From Nostoc sp. FACHB-152 (lineage in GTDB: Bacteria > Cyanobacteriota > Cyanobacteriia > Cyanobacteriales > Nostocaceae), in assembly GCF_014697475.1 (NCBI RefSeq), contig NZ_JACJRV010000070.1, forward strand, positions 1-38,225: a stretch of 38,225 nucleotides of DNA, written 5' to 3'. Positions within the stretch are counted from its first letter, which is position 1; each line of letters opens with the position of its first letter. This document shows, in pieces, positions 1 to 9,150 of the stretch. Both the position numbers and the translations under genes were made by a program. The notes beneath the pieces were generated by a model. It was not told the DNA's origin. It was given only the letters and a program-made list of their open reading frames with translations, and did not search any database.

Positions 1-235
1 GGCATGGGCGACTAGTGGTTTTTGAGTTGTCGTTGTGAGAGACAACAACTCTACTACGAAACGCCCTACCTCTTCATGCTCTTATTTTGGCAACGGTATT
101 GGAGTTAAAACAAAAATCTAGCTCCGAAAAACCGTTTGCAGGTATCTTGGCGACCACCCTTGTCTGCTTCTATAACCGCTCAACAGAGGTACTAACCGTT
201 ACCCCTTTGACACAAAGAGGACTAGCATCAATGAT
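1..235. other. Non-coding stretch with a hairpin
   Basis: I see no gene in this stretch, which lies downstream of the lantibiotic-dehydratase-like gene. It holds a near-perfect inverted repeat at 24-33 and 42-51 (GAGTTGTCGT / ACAACAACTC, one mismatch) with an 8-base loop. There is no T-run after the hairpin on the minus strand, so it is not a convincing terminator for that gene. The remainder resembles structured non-coding repeat DNA but cannot be assigned to a known RNA from sequence alone. Confidence 0.5.
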
Positions 236-2590
236 TTAAAATCCAAAATTGTTTGACCAACCATGTTCAGTCCGGGCAAAAGGTAAGGCTAGTTCTGCCA
301 TATAATGCTGCCCTTGGGAATCAACTAGCCAGGGTTGATTAACTAACTCTTCGACAATTAGCCACGGGGTTTGTGCTTGCAAGTTTTTTTTGAAAAAGGA
401 CTCCAATGCTAAAGGGCTATCCCGATTTACTAAAAGTGAATATTGACCTGCGATTTGCAAATTCAGTAGCATCGGCCAGTTATATTCAGCCGCTAATTGC
501 TGCCACTTAGCAAAACGCTCCATAGCAGGTATTTGGGCAAGTTCTGCTAAGATTTCTCCACTTAAAACAGTCCGACGCGGACGTAAAATCGCGTCTTGAG
601 GTAGCCGCACACGCGGGGTAAATCGGGGTGTAGTGAGTTCAATCTGCATCGGCTGTGTCGCAGCGCGAAAAACCGCCATCGGGTTATCTTGAAAGGTAGT
701 CCAAAGTAACTGCTCACAGATAGGGTCAAAAGTTGCGATCGCAGCTAAGGAAAACCAAAATACTGCTACTGGATTGGCACAGGAAGATAATTTTAAAAAA
801 GGTAGCTGTGTTTTACCATCAAGAAAGATTTTGGCATCAGCTAGGGATGGAGTATCTGCACTTGCGCCCCACAACTCAATCGGCAGAAGCCCGAAATTAG
901 GACGAGCCAGTACATTCGGGTTACGCTCAAAGGGAGTTTGTAGTTCTGCTAGCTGGATTTGATGTTGCGTTGCTAAATCCTCCAGCCTTTCTTGAAACCA
1001 AGAATGCAGTATATTCTCACACTTGAGTAATTGGCTAAATCGGGCAAAGATTCGCACCGGCTCATCACCAATGCCATGAACTACCTGTTGAAAGAAGGGT
1101 GTAGGGGTGTGTGGGGGTGTAAGAAAAAACTCATCTTGCCTCCTGCCTTCTGCCCTCTGCCCTCTGCCTCCTGCAAATAATCCTACAAACAAGCAACCAA
1201 AAGGGGCGGTTAACAAAGAAGTGTTTAGCGTATTGCTAATATCTAGAACAACTTCCTCTGTGTTATGAGATAAGCAGTGTTGCCACTCTGCTATGCGGGT
1301 GGTTACGACGGAACAGCTAACTGCCTTCCTCATCTCGACAGTTAGGTTAGGCTTGAGATCACTCAGAGCAACACCCAGCGCAAATTCCTGTTGCAGTCGT
1401 TCACGAAACGCCATCCGCAATGCTGAGGCTGGGCTAACCCCTCCAATCCAACATTCTTCATAGTCTAGGAGTGTTTGCCGTAAACTATCTTGCTGCACCT
1501 CATCAAGAGTAATCCGCAATGGTAGCCCTAAATCACAGTGCAGCACTAAATCAGGTAGCTGAAGTTCAACGCCAAGACCTTGGGCGAGTTCTTGAATATA
1601 TGCCTTTGCTTGTTGTAGATACTCTGCTACTGCATCCAGAGATATCACCTCAAGCTGCGTTGCTAGAGTATCGCTAAGATAGTGTAATTGCTGAATAGCT
1701 GTGTTCCAAAAATGACGGTCTGGCTCAATCAGCTTATCGGCTACTACTTCTAAGGCTTGCCAGGGGTTTTCAAATCGAGAGGGTAGGTCGAGTCCGCCTA
1801 AAAGCACACCCCCATCGATAAACATCTCCAGAATATCCCGTATTTTGACGGCATAATTCCAGCGCGGTGAGGCTGCTAGGGTTCTGCACAGTTGGTCTAG
1901 TGTTCCAAGTTCTAGTTTGGTTAGTTTCTCTAAGAGAACGTCTACGATTTCTTGAGAATCAATCTCTCGTTGCTCAACTAATCCATTGGGTGTCCTTCCC
2001 CAAAAACGCCAAGAGCCATCTGCTTGTCGCTTCAATGTGGGATTTAATCGCCAAGTTGCAGCTTGACGATATTTTGGACGCTGGGCGAGCGATCGCAATA
2101 TTGTTTGCCAAGGTCGCAGATCAGGTGTAAAAGAATACTGTGCTTTTGCCGATGCTTGCTGTGCTGTCTTGCCCAACTGAACTAAACTCACACCAGCCCA
2201 TAAACCGTAGGGTGTGGTACGTCCTGCCGCCCTTGCTAGATAACGATACAAGGCTGTTTCGAGCTTGCGAATTTTTTTTGTCCGTTTTTCTTGTCTGAGT
2301 GGTAGCCCACGCTGCACCTCTGTCACAAGTGACGGATTAGACAACAGCAGTGCTTTCATAAACCAAGAATCGCCTGCGGTAAGGAGCCACAGTCTTTCCC
2401 GTTCTTGTTCGTGTACCTGCTGATAGGCGGTTGTGTATTCTGTCCAGGTGTGAGCGTCTTGACTGCGGATAGCTGCGAGTGCCAAGTTGGCAAGTTCTGG
2501 ATTGCCGAAACCTTGAATTGCCTCGATAGGCCAAGCCGCAGCCCGTAAAATACCAGCAGGAGCAAACTCAAATCTTTGCCGATTATTCAT
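236..2590 (-). CDS. Lantibiotic dehydratase-like protein (LanB N-terminal domain)
   Basis: A 784-aa protein of the lantibiotic dehydratase (LanB) family. LanB enzymes glutamylate Ser/Thr of ribosomal peptides from Glu-tRNA and then eliminate glutamate to give dehydro residues. The family signature RTTPYGLWAG lies near residues 124-133. Full LanB proteins are about 1000 aa; here the usual C-terminal elimination (SpaB_C) domain is not evident. The protein could therefore be a glutamylation-only form, or a peptide aminoacyl-tRNA ligase-like form. The start at 2590 (MNNRQRF) is chosen because this ATG overlaps the stop of the upstream metallo-beta-lactamase gene by 8 bases (ATGAATAA), typical of translational coupling; an open frame continues to 2665 without a better start. 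Residues about 474-500 (Arg/Gly-rich then Pro/Thr-rich) are encoded by intergenic-type repeat DNA inserted in frame. No precursor peptide gene was recognised nearby. Family call fairly sure, activity unknown. Confidence 0.75.
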   Translation of the reverse strand: MNNRQRFEFAPAGILRAAAWPIEAIQGFGNPELANLALAAIRSQDAHTWTEYTTAYQQVHEQERERLWLLTAGDSWFMKALLLSNPSLVTEVQRGLPLRQEKRTKKIRKLETALYRYLARAAGRTTPYGLWAGVSLVQLGKTAQQASAKAQYSFTPDLRPWQTILRSLAQRPKYRQAATWRLNPTLKRQADGSWRFWGRTPNGLVEQREIDSQEIVDVLLEKLTKLELGTLDQLCRTLAASPRWNYAVKIRDILEMFIDGGVLLGGLDLPSRFENPWQALEVVADKLIEPDRHFWNTAIQQLHYLSDTLATQLEVISLDAVAEYLQQAKAYIQELAQGLGVELQLPDLVLHCDLGLPLRITLDEVQQDSLRQTLLDYEECWIGGVSPASALRMAFRERLQQEFALGVALSDLKPNLTVEMRKAVSCSVVTTRIAEWQHCLSHNTEEVVLDISNTLNTSLLTAPFGCLFVGLFAGGRGQRAEGRRQDEFFLTPPHTPTPFFQQVVHGIGDEPVRIFARFSQLLKCENILHSWFQERLEDLATQHQIQLAELQTPFERNPNVLARPNFGLLPIELWGASADTPSLADAKIFLDGKTQLPFLKLSSCANPVAVFWFSLAAIATFDPICEQLLWTTFQDNPMAVFRAATQPMQIELTTPRFTPRVRLPQDAILRPRRTVLSGEILAELAQIPAMERFAKWQQLAAEYNWPMLLNLQIAGQYSLLVNRDSPLALESFFKKNLQAQTPWLIVEELVNQPWLVDSQGQHYMAELALPFARTEHGWSNNFGF
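1091..1171. repeat. Intergenic-type repeat inserted inside a coding region
   Basis: The plus strand reads as low-complexity repeats: a GTGTAGGGGTGTGTGGGGG block at about 1099-1118, followed by tandem heptamer-like CTGCCTT / CTGCCCT units at about 1141-1175. The same CTGCCTTCTGCCCTCTG type recurs outside genes at about 25838-25856. In this gene the repeat is read in frame as about 27 residues. Confidence 0.7.
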
Positions 2591-4334
2591 TGTTAACTGA
2601 GTCTCGACGCGATCGCGCATAACGAGCTGTAGCCACGCGGCGATGATTGGCCAGCCACGGCTCAATTACGCTAGTGTAATGTTGCTCTAACTTCAGGACG
2701 GCAGTAAAATCTCGCATCACGGCTGAGTATGCTTCTAAACTCAATCCGGCTTCTTTTAACCATTGCTCTGTAGCTTGGCTATCTTGCAAATCACACTGTT
2801 CGCGGAAAGAGTCAGACATGGCTTGAATTTCGGCATCGGAAATATTTAGCCCTAGACGTTCTGCTTCTTTCACTGCCAAATAAGCCAATAAAACTTTTTT
2901 GCTGATTACTCCGTCGTTTTCACCTAGACGAGTCAAAATCTGAATATCATCAGGATTTTCTGAAGAATTAAGTGTTTCTAACTCCTCAAGCGGAATTGTT
3001 TCAGCCCCAAAATGACGCAGATAGAAAGTCAGTGGATCAGAAGGAAAATCTTCGGGTATATTTGGCCATTGCGGAGCCTCAAAATGACCGTTGCGGATAC
3101 AAATTACCTTTTCATAACTACGCACTTCCCCAGCCAGCCAAAAAATTAGCCCTGGTTTTTTGCCAGTCATCACTTCTGCAAGGGCTTGTCCGGCAATGTG
3201 GGTAAAAAAGTTGGCTTCTGGATGTTCACCTGACACCACACAAAAATCCGGTGCGCGAAAATCAATGGCATAGTTTAACCGTTGTTCTTCTCCGGTATGC
3301 ACTACCAATTGCCAAACAACCTGCTCAGAAGGAAACTTAGCCCAAACTGTATCAGTTCGCGTGACGATCTGTTTCAGCCACGGAATTAGTTTCTGTGTCA
3401 GTAATACTTCCAGTTGTTGTTGCAGGGTACGGCGTGCTTCAACTGTAGATAATCCTGTGAGGGTGCTGATATCAACAGGTTCCCACCGCAACTTCGGCGA
3501 TCGCTTGGCTTTGACGAAATCTGCTGCTTGTTCGTGTCGTTGTGGGTGCTGCCCAGCTTGAAGCTCAATCACATCTCCAGGACGCACTGTTGTCGCCCGT
3601 TCTGGAGAACCAAGCCGATGTTGCAATAAGCGCACGGTTTCCTCTGCACTTAGGGGAAAGGCATAACGATTAAACCAGGCATGACGACCACTAAAGCACA
3701 GCCCGGAAGCGTAAGGGAAGATTAAAGCAGGGTTACAGGCACAAGCTGCTTCTAGCCAACTAACTACCCCTTCCCTGTCAAAGGTTGCCCCCATACCATG
3801 CTGATAGCCCATACTAGCCCGGACTACTGGCTGATACTTAGTTGAAATCAAATCGATACCGCCGTAGGCTTGGGTGAGGCGATCGCCAATTTCTACTGTT
3901 ACTTCTGCGTCTGCCATGTGCCAAAATGTACCTGTGGCATCTCGCACCACTAACCCAAACTCTGGTTCTTCGTGGTCGGAAGGCGTGGGAAGTAAGTGAG
4001 TTTGGCCAAGTGCGATCGCTTGCCAAGGTTGACAGACTATCACATGATAAAATCCCATTTGCTGTAACTGTGCCAACAGTTCCGGCTCATCCGCAGTAAT
4101 TACTGGTAGTTCACGGGGCAGTTTTTCGAGTGTTTCCCGATGAAAGTGATCGAAGTGTCCGTGAGTCACCACTATAGCCGTCAAGTTGGGCAGTTTATCT
4201 AAGTCAAATACCCGACCAGGATGATAGGTGAGTGTTCCACCAACAAGCTCATCAGAGAAGCATGGATCAAGCAAAATGCGTTGATCAATAGTTTCGATAT
4301 GTAAAGCAGCATGGCCACAGATAGTGACACGCAT
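2583..4334 (-). CDS. Metallo-beta-lactamase-fold protein with helical C-terminal extension
   Basis: A 583-aa protein. Residues 1 to about 250 form a metallo-beta-lactamase-fold hydrolase domain of the UlaG/RomA-like kind. It opens MRVTICGHAALHIE and carries the metal-binding THGHFDH motif (H58, H60, D62, H63); later metal-ligand candidates lie in the DHEEPE and HMADAE segments. The middle region is not recognised. Residues about 455-560 are charged and helical and resemble the SurA N-terminal/peptidyl-prolyl-isomerase-like chaperone segment found in many cyanobacterial proteins (KEAGLSLEAYSAVMRDF); this is a tentative match. Its stop overlaps the start of the lantibiotic dehydratase-like gene, so the two are almost certainly cotranscribed and probably act on the same substrate. 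Substrate unknown; the C-terminal part could bind a peptide. Confidence 0.75.
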   Translation of the reverse strand: MRVTICGHAALHIETIDQRILLDPCFSDELVGGTLTYHPGRVFDLDKLPNLTAIVVTHGHFDHFHRETLEKLPRELPVITADEPELLAQLQQMGFYHVIVCQPWQAIALGQTHLLPTPSDHEEPEFGLVVRDATGTFWHMADAEVTVEIGDRLTQAYGGIDLISTKYQPVVRASMGYQHGMGATFDREGVVSWLEAACACNPALIFPYASGLCFSGRHAWFNRYAFPLSAEETVRLLQHRLGSPERATTVRPGDVIELQAGQHPQRHEQAADFVKAKRSPKLRWEPVDISTLTGLSTVEARRTLQQQLEVLLTQKLIPWLKQIVTRTDTVWAKFPSEQVVWQLVVHTGEEQRLNYAIDFRAPDFCVVSGEHPEANFFTHIAGQALAEVMTGKKPGLIFWLAGEVRSYEKVICIRNGHFEAPQWPNIPEDFPSDPLTFYLRHFGAETIPLEELETLNSSENPDDIQILTRLGENDGVISKKVLLAYLAVKEAERLGLNISDAEIQAMSDSFREQCDLQDSQATEQWLKEAGLSLEAYSAVMRDFTAVLKLEQHYTSVIEPWLANHRRVATARYARSRRDSVNNE

Positions 4335-4511
4335 TATAGTTATTTCCGTCTCTAAATACTGCCAGCAAATCCTAGCCTATTTGCCCCATAGTAGGTAAAA
4401 ATTTTTAACTAACTTAAGATGCCAGAGCTAAGTATTTCTAGAGATAGACGACTTAAAGCCAAAAATACTGCTAAATAGCGGTGTTTTGTGCAGTTACTTC
4501 AAAATTGTCCT

Positions 4512-5071
<560 letters not shown>

Positions 5072-5169
5072 TTTAATCAGTAAACAGTGAACATTTATCA
5101 AGGTGTATTGTGTCGTGTTGCAGCATACTATACGCCTACCCATTGGTGGATAACTCTGACTTAGTACTC

Positions 5170-5279
5170 TGGCAAGTCAACTTTGCTAGGTGAGGGCTGG
5201 GAAAAGGGGAAAGGTTAAAGGAGTAAACATCTTTTCCCTTTCCCCCTTGCCCTTTACCCCGCCTAGGAAACTTGGCGAA
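5170..5279. repeat. Degenerate MITE-like hairpin element
   Basis: Outer arms GGCAAGT...CTAGGTGAGGG and CCCCGCCTAGGAAACTTGGC are roughly complementary. They enclose G/A-rich (GGGAAAAGGGGAAAGG, about 5199-5214) and C/T-rich (TTTTCCCTTTCCCCC, about 5232-5246) arms. The composition matches the inverted-repeat elements near 32.2 and 32.7 kb, though the ends differ. Confidence 0.45.
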
Positions 5280-5623
5280 CTATTAGTTTACTACGCAACC
5301 TTTACACAAAGAGACTTTCAAGCTGGATTACTGTTTACTGCTTGACAGGGCTAACAGTAAAGTTTAAATTAAGAACTGTATACAAATTTAAACTTTACAA
5401 CAAATAAAATTCTCACAACTAAAAAACCGTTGAGGTCAACAACAGATATATAGCTCACAAATCTGCAAAAGCTAGAAATTTTCTGGTTTTGTTGGTGCTT
5501 ATATGTATAGCTGTAGTCAAATAGCTTAGGACATATTAAAAGCGTGAATGCTAGGAATAGTAACACTCTTACCTCCTGCTATATGTCTTGCCAAATTGGT
5601 TTATTTTTTATAGATTTATAAAT

Positions 5624-5636
5624 AACGAGCGTTCGA
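5624..5636. promoter_or_regulatory. Candidate TetR operator
   Basis: AACGAGCGTTCGA is a short inverted repeat (AACG and CGTT around 2 bases, with a flanking TCG) about 20 bases before the TetR start. It resembles the ACGAACGTTCGT-type operators of TetR-family efflux regulators. Position and symmetry suggest autoregulation of the operon. It is a prediction only. Confidence 0.4.
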
Positions 5637-5654
5637 TATAAATAAAATTGACTC

Positions 5655-6245
5655 ATGCCGAAGATAGTTGACCATGACCAATATCGCAAAGAATTACTCA
5701 GCAAGTGTTTTGATTTATTTGCTCAAAAAGGCTATGGCTCTATAACCATGCGTCAAATTGCCCAAGGTATGGGGGTTTCAACAGGGTCTTTATATCACTA
5801 CTTTCCGAGTAAAGAAGCCTTGTTTGAGCAATTAGTAGAAGAGATTTCACAGCAAGATGTGATTGCAGCCTTGGCAGAGTTAGAAGGAACAGAAACACTT
5901 CAAGAATCGATGTTAGCCCTTGGGAGGTATTTAGTAAAAAATGAGGATTACTTTATTAAATGGACATTTGTTTGGGTGAATTTTTGCCAACATCAAGACT
6001 CAAAGACAATGCTAAATCAAAGCAATGTTTTCAAACGTGCTAACAAGCGTTATCAGCAAGCGGCTTGTAAGTTTTTAGGAATTCAAAATGAAGTTCTAGC
6101 TTCTTTTGTATTGAGCTTTATTAATGGATTAGTCTTGGAAAAATTATGTGGAAATGAATCAATTGATTTTGTAGAGCAATGTGCCTTACTGGCTAATATG
6201 TTGACAGCTTATCTACAAAATAACATGGCTGATTCCATTAATTAA
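5655..6245 (+). CDS. TetR/AcrR family transcriptional regulator
   Basis: A 196-aa regulator. The N-terminal helix-turn-helix (about residues 10-55) has the hallmark TMRQIAQGMGVSTGSLYHYF and PSKEALFEQLV segments. The C-terminal two-thirds is a helical ligand-binding domain with no recognisable ligand signature. It is the first gene of a five-gene cluster and lies 33 bases before the DevB-like gene, so it most likely represses the exporter genes and itself, released by an exported compound. An operator-like inverted repeat lies just upstream. Confidence 0.9.
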   Translation: MPKIVDHDQYRKELLSKCFDLFAQKGYGSITMRQIAQGMGVSTGSLYHYFPSKEALFEQLVEEISQQDVIAALAELEGTETLQESMLALGRYLVKNEDYFIKWTFVWVNFCQHQDSKTMLNQSNVFKRANKRYQQAACKFLGIQNEVLASFVLSFINGLVLEKLCGNESIDFVEQCALLANMLTAYLQNNMADSIN

Positions 6246-6278
6246 CGATTTCATGACTAATATTTTGCAGAGGGAAAT

Positions 6279-7565
6279 ATGGGACAAAAGATATTAGAAA
6301 AACCTGCTAATAAAAGATTATTAGGGTTAGTAATTGCAGCTACAGCAATTACAGGTGGAATTGTTATTTACGGCATTTCTCAGTTTGGACAAATTGGGCG
6401 AACTGCTTCACCTGAAACAGTTGTAGCTCAATCCACACCTAAAGTAACAGCCTTAGGCAGGTTAGAACCAGAAGCGGAAGTAATTAGTTTATCTGCGCCG
6501 TTAGTTTTAGATGGCGATCGCGTCATGGAACTGCGCGTCAAAGAAGGTAATATCGTCAAAGCCGGACAGATAGTAGCAATTTTAGATGCGCGCGATCGCT
6601 TACAAACTGCCGTACTTCAAGCCCAAAAACAAGTGCGAGTCGCCCAAGCCAAACTTGAGCAAGTAAAAGCTGGCGCGAAGGCTGGCGAGATTCAAGCACA
6701 ACAAGCCAGCATTGAACGCCTACAAGCCCAATCTCAAGGAAGTACCACTGAGCAACGAGAAGCGATCGCTCGTATAGAAGCCCAGTGGCAAGGTGATAGA
6801 ATTGCCCAAGAAGCCACAATTAAAAGACTAGAAGCAGAATTAAACAACGCCCAAGCCGAATATGAACGTTATCAAAAACTGTATTCAGAAGGCGCAATTT
6901 CTAATTCTTTGTTTGATAGCAAAGGCTTAAGTGTAGATACAGCAAAACAACAACTAGACGAAGCTAAAGCAGTTTTGGCGCGGATTAACTCTACAGCCAG
7001 CAGACAACTAGCCGAAGCGAAATTTTCCCTAGCTCGAATTAATACTACAGGTACAAAGCAAGTCAGCGAAGCCAAAGCCACACTCACAAGTATTGCCGAA
7101 GTCAGACCAGTGGATGTGCAAGCCGCCAAAATGGAAGTTGAAAATGCGATCGCCGCCCTCAAACGCGCCCAGACTGACCTACAAGCAGCTTATATAAAGG
7201 CTCCCATCACTGGACAAATACTCAAAATTCATACCAGAGTTGGCGAAAAAATTAGTGACAACGGCATTGCAGACATGGCGCAAACCCAACAGATGATTGC
7301 CGTGGCAGAAGTTTATCAAACTGACATCGGCAAAGTCAAACTAGGGCAATCAGCAGTAGTTACTAGTCAAGCCTTTAATGGAGAACTACGCGGAGAAGTT
7401 TTCTACATTGGTTTACAAGTAAATCGCCAAAACGTATTCAGTAACCAACCAGGAGAAAACTTAGATAGCCGAGTCGTGGAAGTAAAAATTCGCCTTAATC
7501 CTAAAGACAGTAAAAAAGTTGCTTCTTTTACTAACTTGCAAGTGCAAACAGCAATTGAAATTTAA
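6279..7565 (+). CDS. HlyD/DevB-like membrane fusion protein of an ABC exporter
   Basis: A 428-aa periplasmic adaptor. One N-terminal membrane helix (about residues 13-32) is followed by a lipoyl/biotinyl-like half (TALGRLEPEAEV...), then a long Gln/Ala/Glu-rich coiled-coil hairpin (about 100-300). The second lipoyl half (AYIKAPITGQILKIHTRVGE) and a beta-barrel domain come last. This is the DevB pattern: a partner joining an inner-membrane DevCA ATPase/permease to a TolC-like outer-membrane channel. It is followed by DUF2834-like, DevC-like and DevA-like genes in the same direction. An AGAGGGAAAT purine stretch precedes the ATG. It is one of several Dev-type paralogues usual in heterocystous cyanobacteria; its substrate is unknown. 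Confidence 0.88.
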   Translation: MGQKILEKPANKRLLGLVIAATAITGGIVIYGISQFGQIGRTASPETVVAQSTPKVTALGRLEPEAEVISLSAPLVLDGDRVMELRVKEGNIVKAGQIVAILDARDRLQTAVLQAQKQVRVAQAKLEQVKAGAKAGEIQAQQASIERLQAQSQGSTTEQREAIARIEAQWQGDRIAQEATIKRLEAELNNAQAEYERYQKLYSEGAISNSLFDSKGLSVDTAKQQLDEAKAVLARINSTASRQLAEAKFSLARINTTGTKQVSEAKATLTSIAEVRPVDVQAAKMEVENAIAALKRAQTDLQAAYIKAPITGQILKIHTRVGEKISDNGIADMAQTQQMIAVAEVYQTDIGKVKLGQSAVVTSQAFNGELRGEVFYIGLQVNRQNVFSNQPGENLDSRVVEVKIRLNPKDSKKVASFTNLQVQTAIEI

Positions 7566-7614
7566 ATTTGCTTATTTTTCAAGAGGAATTCTTTTTGTCT
7601 GGGTAAATTGAATT

Positions 7615-7950
7615 ATGGTTAAAGCTGCTTACATTGTGCTTTGTATTCTAGGAACCGTTTTACCTTACTCACAGTTTTTACCATTCTTGTTAGAAAATGG
7701 TCTTGACATCAAGTTGTTTTTTGAACAACTTTTTGCAAATAGAATTTCTAGCTTTTTCGGTATGGATGTTTTTGTTTCATCCTTAGTATTGTGGTTATTC
7801 GTATATCAGGAAGGAACAAGGCTAAAAATGTCAAATCTCTGGATTTACATTGCCTCTAATCTTTTAGTTGGTGTTTCGTTAGGTCTGCCATTATTTCTCT
7901 TAATGCGCCAGCACCAGCTTGAACAACAGATTGATATGGTTGGTTATTAA
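7615..7950 (+). CDS. DUF2834-like small membrane protein
   Basis: A 111-aa integral membrane protein with three predicted helices: about residues 4-24 (AYIVLCILGTVLPYSQFLPF), 46-66 (FFGMDVFVSSLVLWLFVYQE) and 75-99. The pattern matches the DUF2834 family. It sits between the DevB-like and DevC-like genes, 49 bases after the former and 19 bases before the chosen DevC start. It is thus part of the exporter operon and may be an accessory subunit. Function unknown. Confidence 0.75.
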   Translation: MVKAAYIVLCILGTVLPYSQFLPFLLENGLDIKLFFEQLFANRISSFFGMDVFVSSLVLWLFVYQEGTRLKMSNLWIYIASNLLVGVSLGLPLFLLMRQHQLEQQIDMVGY

Positions 7951-7969
7951 AAAGTGCATCTGTTTGTAT

Positions 7970-9136
7970 ATGTTATCTAAGCTATTTCTCAAAACACCGC
8001 TAGCATGGCGACAGTTATTAAAAGAAAGAACTCGTCTATTAGTAGCAGTCGCAGGTATCACTTTTGCCGATATGCTGATATTTATTCAGATGGGATTTGA
8101 AAGCGCATTATTTGATGCTGCTGTTAAACCCCATCGCAGTTTACAGGCAGATTTGGTATTAATTAATCCGCAATTCCAAACCCTGTTTTCTGTCAAAAAC
8201 TTTTCTAGAGAGCGACTTTATCAAGCTTTGGGTTACGACGGTGTACAGTCCATAAATTCCGTTTATATTGGCACTGGACAATGGCGTAATCCCGAAACCC
8301 GTTTAGAACGCGCCATCTTAGTTTGGGGTATTGACCCTGCAAAATCTGCATTTACAATTCCCGAAATTCAACAAAATCTAGACCCAATCAAACAGTTAAA
8401 TCAAGTTTTATTTGACCAGGCGGGTCGTCCAGAATATGGAGCAGTGGGAGATATTTTTCAGAAAACAGGTAAATTTGACACGGAACTAAATAATAAAAAT
8501 GTCAGAGTGAAGGGTATTTTTAGTAGTGGGGCTTCGTTTGCTGCTGATGGTAACGTCGTCACCAGTGATTCTACCTTTTTACAAATTTTTCCAGAACGCC
8601 AACCAGACCGCATCGAAGTAGGATTAATTACTCTTAAACCAGAGGCTAATCCAGAGATAGTGCGATCGCAACTTGCAGCTGGCTTACCTAACGATGTTAA
8701 CGTTTTAACTCCAGAACAATTTGCTCAAATTGAAAAAGACTATTGGGCTAATGGTACAGGTATTGGCTTTATTTTCGGTTTAGGCGTGGGAGTTGGTTTT
8801 ATTGTCGGTATCGTGATTGTCTATCAGATTTTGTACTCTGATGTTTCCGAACATTTGCCAGAATACGCCACCCTCAAAGCAATGGGTTACAGCGATCGCT
8901 ATTTGTTGGGAGTCTTACTCCAAGAAGCATTACTCCTAGCTATTTTGGGTTTTATTCCGGCCTTTGTTCTTTCATTCGGCTTGTATCAACTTACATACAC
9001 CGCAACTATGCTCCCCATCTTCATGAAGGTGGATCGGGCGATTAATGTATTTATTTTGACCGTAATCATGTGTAGTGTATCGGGTGCGATCGCCATGCGT
9101 AAGCTACGCGCTGCTGACCCTGCGGATATTTTTTAG
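7970..9136 (+). CDS. DevC-like ABC transporter permease
   Basis: A 388-aa MacB/FtsX-type permease, the size of DevC. One N-terminal helix (about residues 24-45, LLVAVAGITFADMLIFIQMG) is followed by a large periplasmic domain, then three C-terminal helices (VGVGFIVGIVIVYQILYSDV, LLLAILGFIPAFVLSFGLYQL and INVFILTVIMCSVSGAIAM). The cytoplasmic segment HLPEYATLKAMGY matches the DevC/MacB coupling region. The open frame begins at 7919 but overlaps the preceding gene; the ATG at 7970 (MLSKLFLKTPLAWRQL) gives the usual DevC N-terminus. Confidence 0.9.
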   Translation: MLSKLFLKTPLAWRQLLKERTRLLVAVAGITFADMLIFIQMGFESALFDAAVKPHRSLQADLVLINPQFQTLFSVKNFSRERLYQALGYDGVQSINSVYIGTGQWRNPETRLERAILVWGIDPAKSAFTIPEIQQNLDPIKQLNQVLFDQAGRPEYGAVGDIFQKTGKFDTELNNKNVRVKGIFSSGASFAADGNVVTSDSTFLQIFPERQPDRIEVGLITLKPEANPEIVRSQLAAGLPNDVNVLTPEQFAQIEKDYWANGTGIGFIFGLGVGVGFIVGIVIVYQILYSDVSEHLPEYATLKAMGYSDRYLLGVLLQEALLLAILGFIPAFVLSFGLYQLTYTATMLPIFMKVDRAINVFILTVIMCSVSGAIAMRKLRAADPADIF

Positions 9137-9150
9137 GTGATAAAACTTTT

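Larger units (their letters stand above)
5072..5654. other. Intergenic region with a degenerate hairpin element
   Basis: No convincing gene is present; an open frame on the minus strand (5369-5566) has no family features. The region holds an imperfect inverted-repeat element at about 5170-5279 and, at its right end, the promoter/operator of the TetR gene. The remaining sequence is AT-rich. Confidence 0.5.

Noticed and set aside
24-51. Hairpin near the window start as terminator of the LanB-like gene
   Set aside because: No T-run follows the stem on the minus strand and it lies about 185 bases beyond the stop.
5369-5566. Minus-strand frame of 65 codons upstream of the TetR gene
   Set aside because: Hydrophobic, AT-driven composition, no family features, no convincing ribosome binding site.
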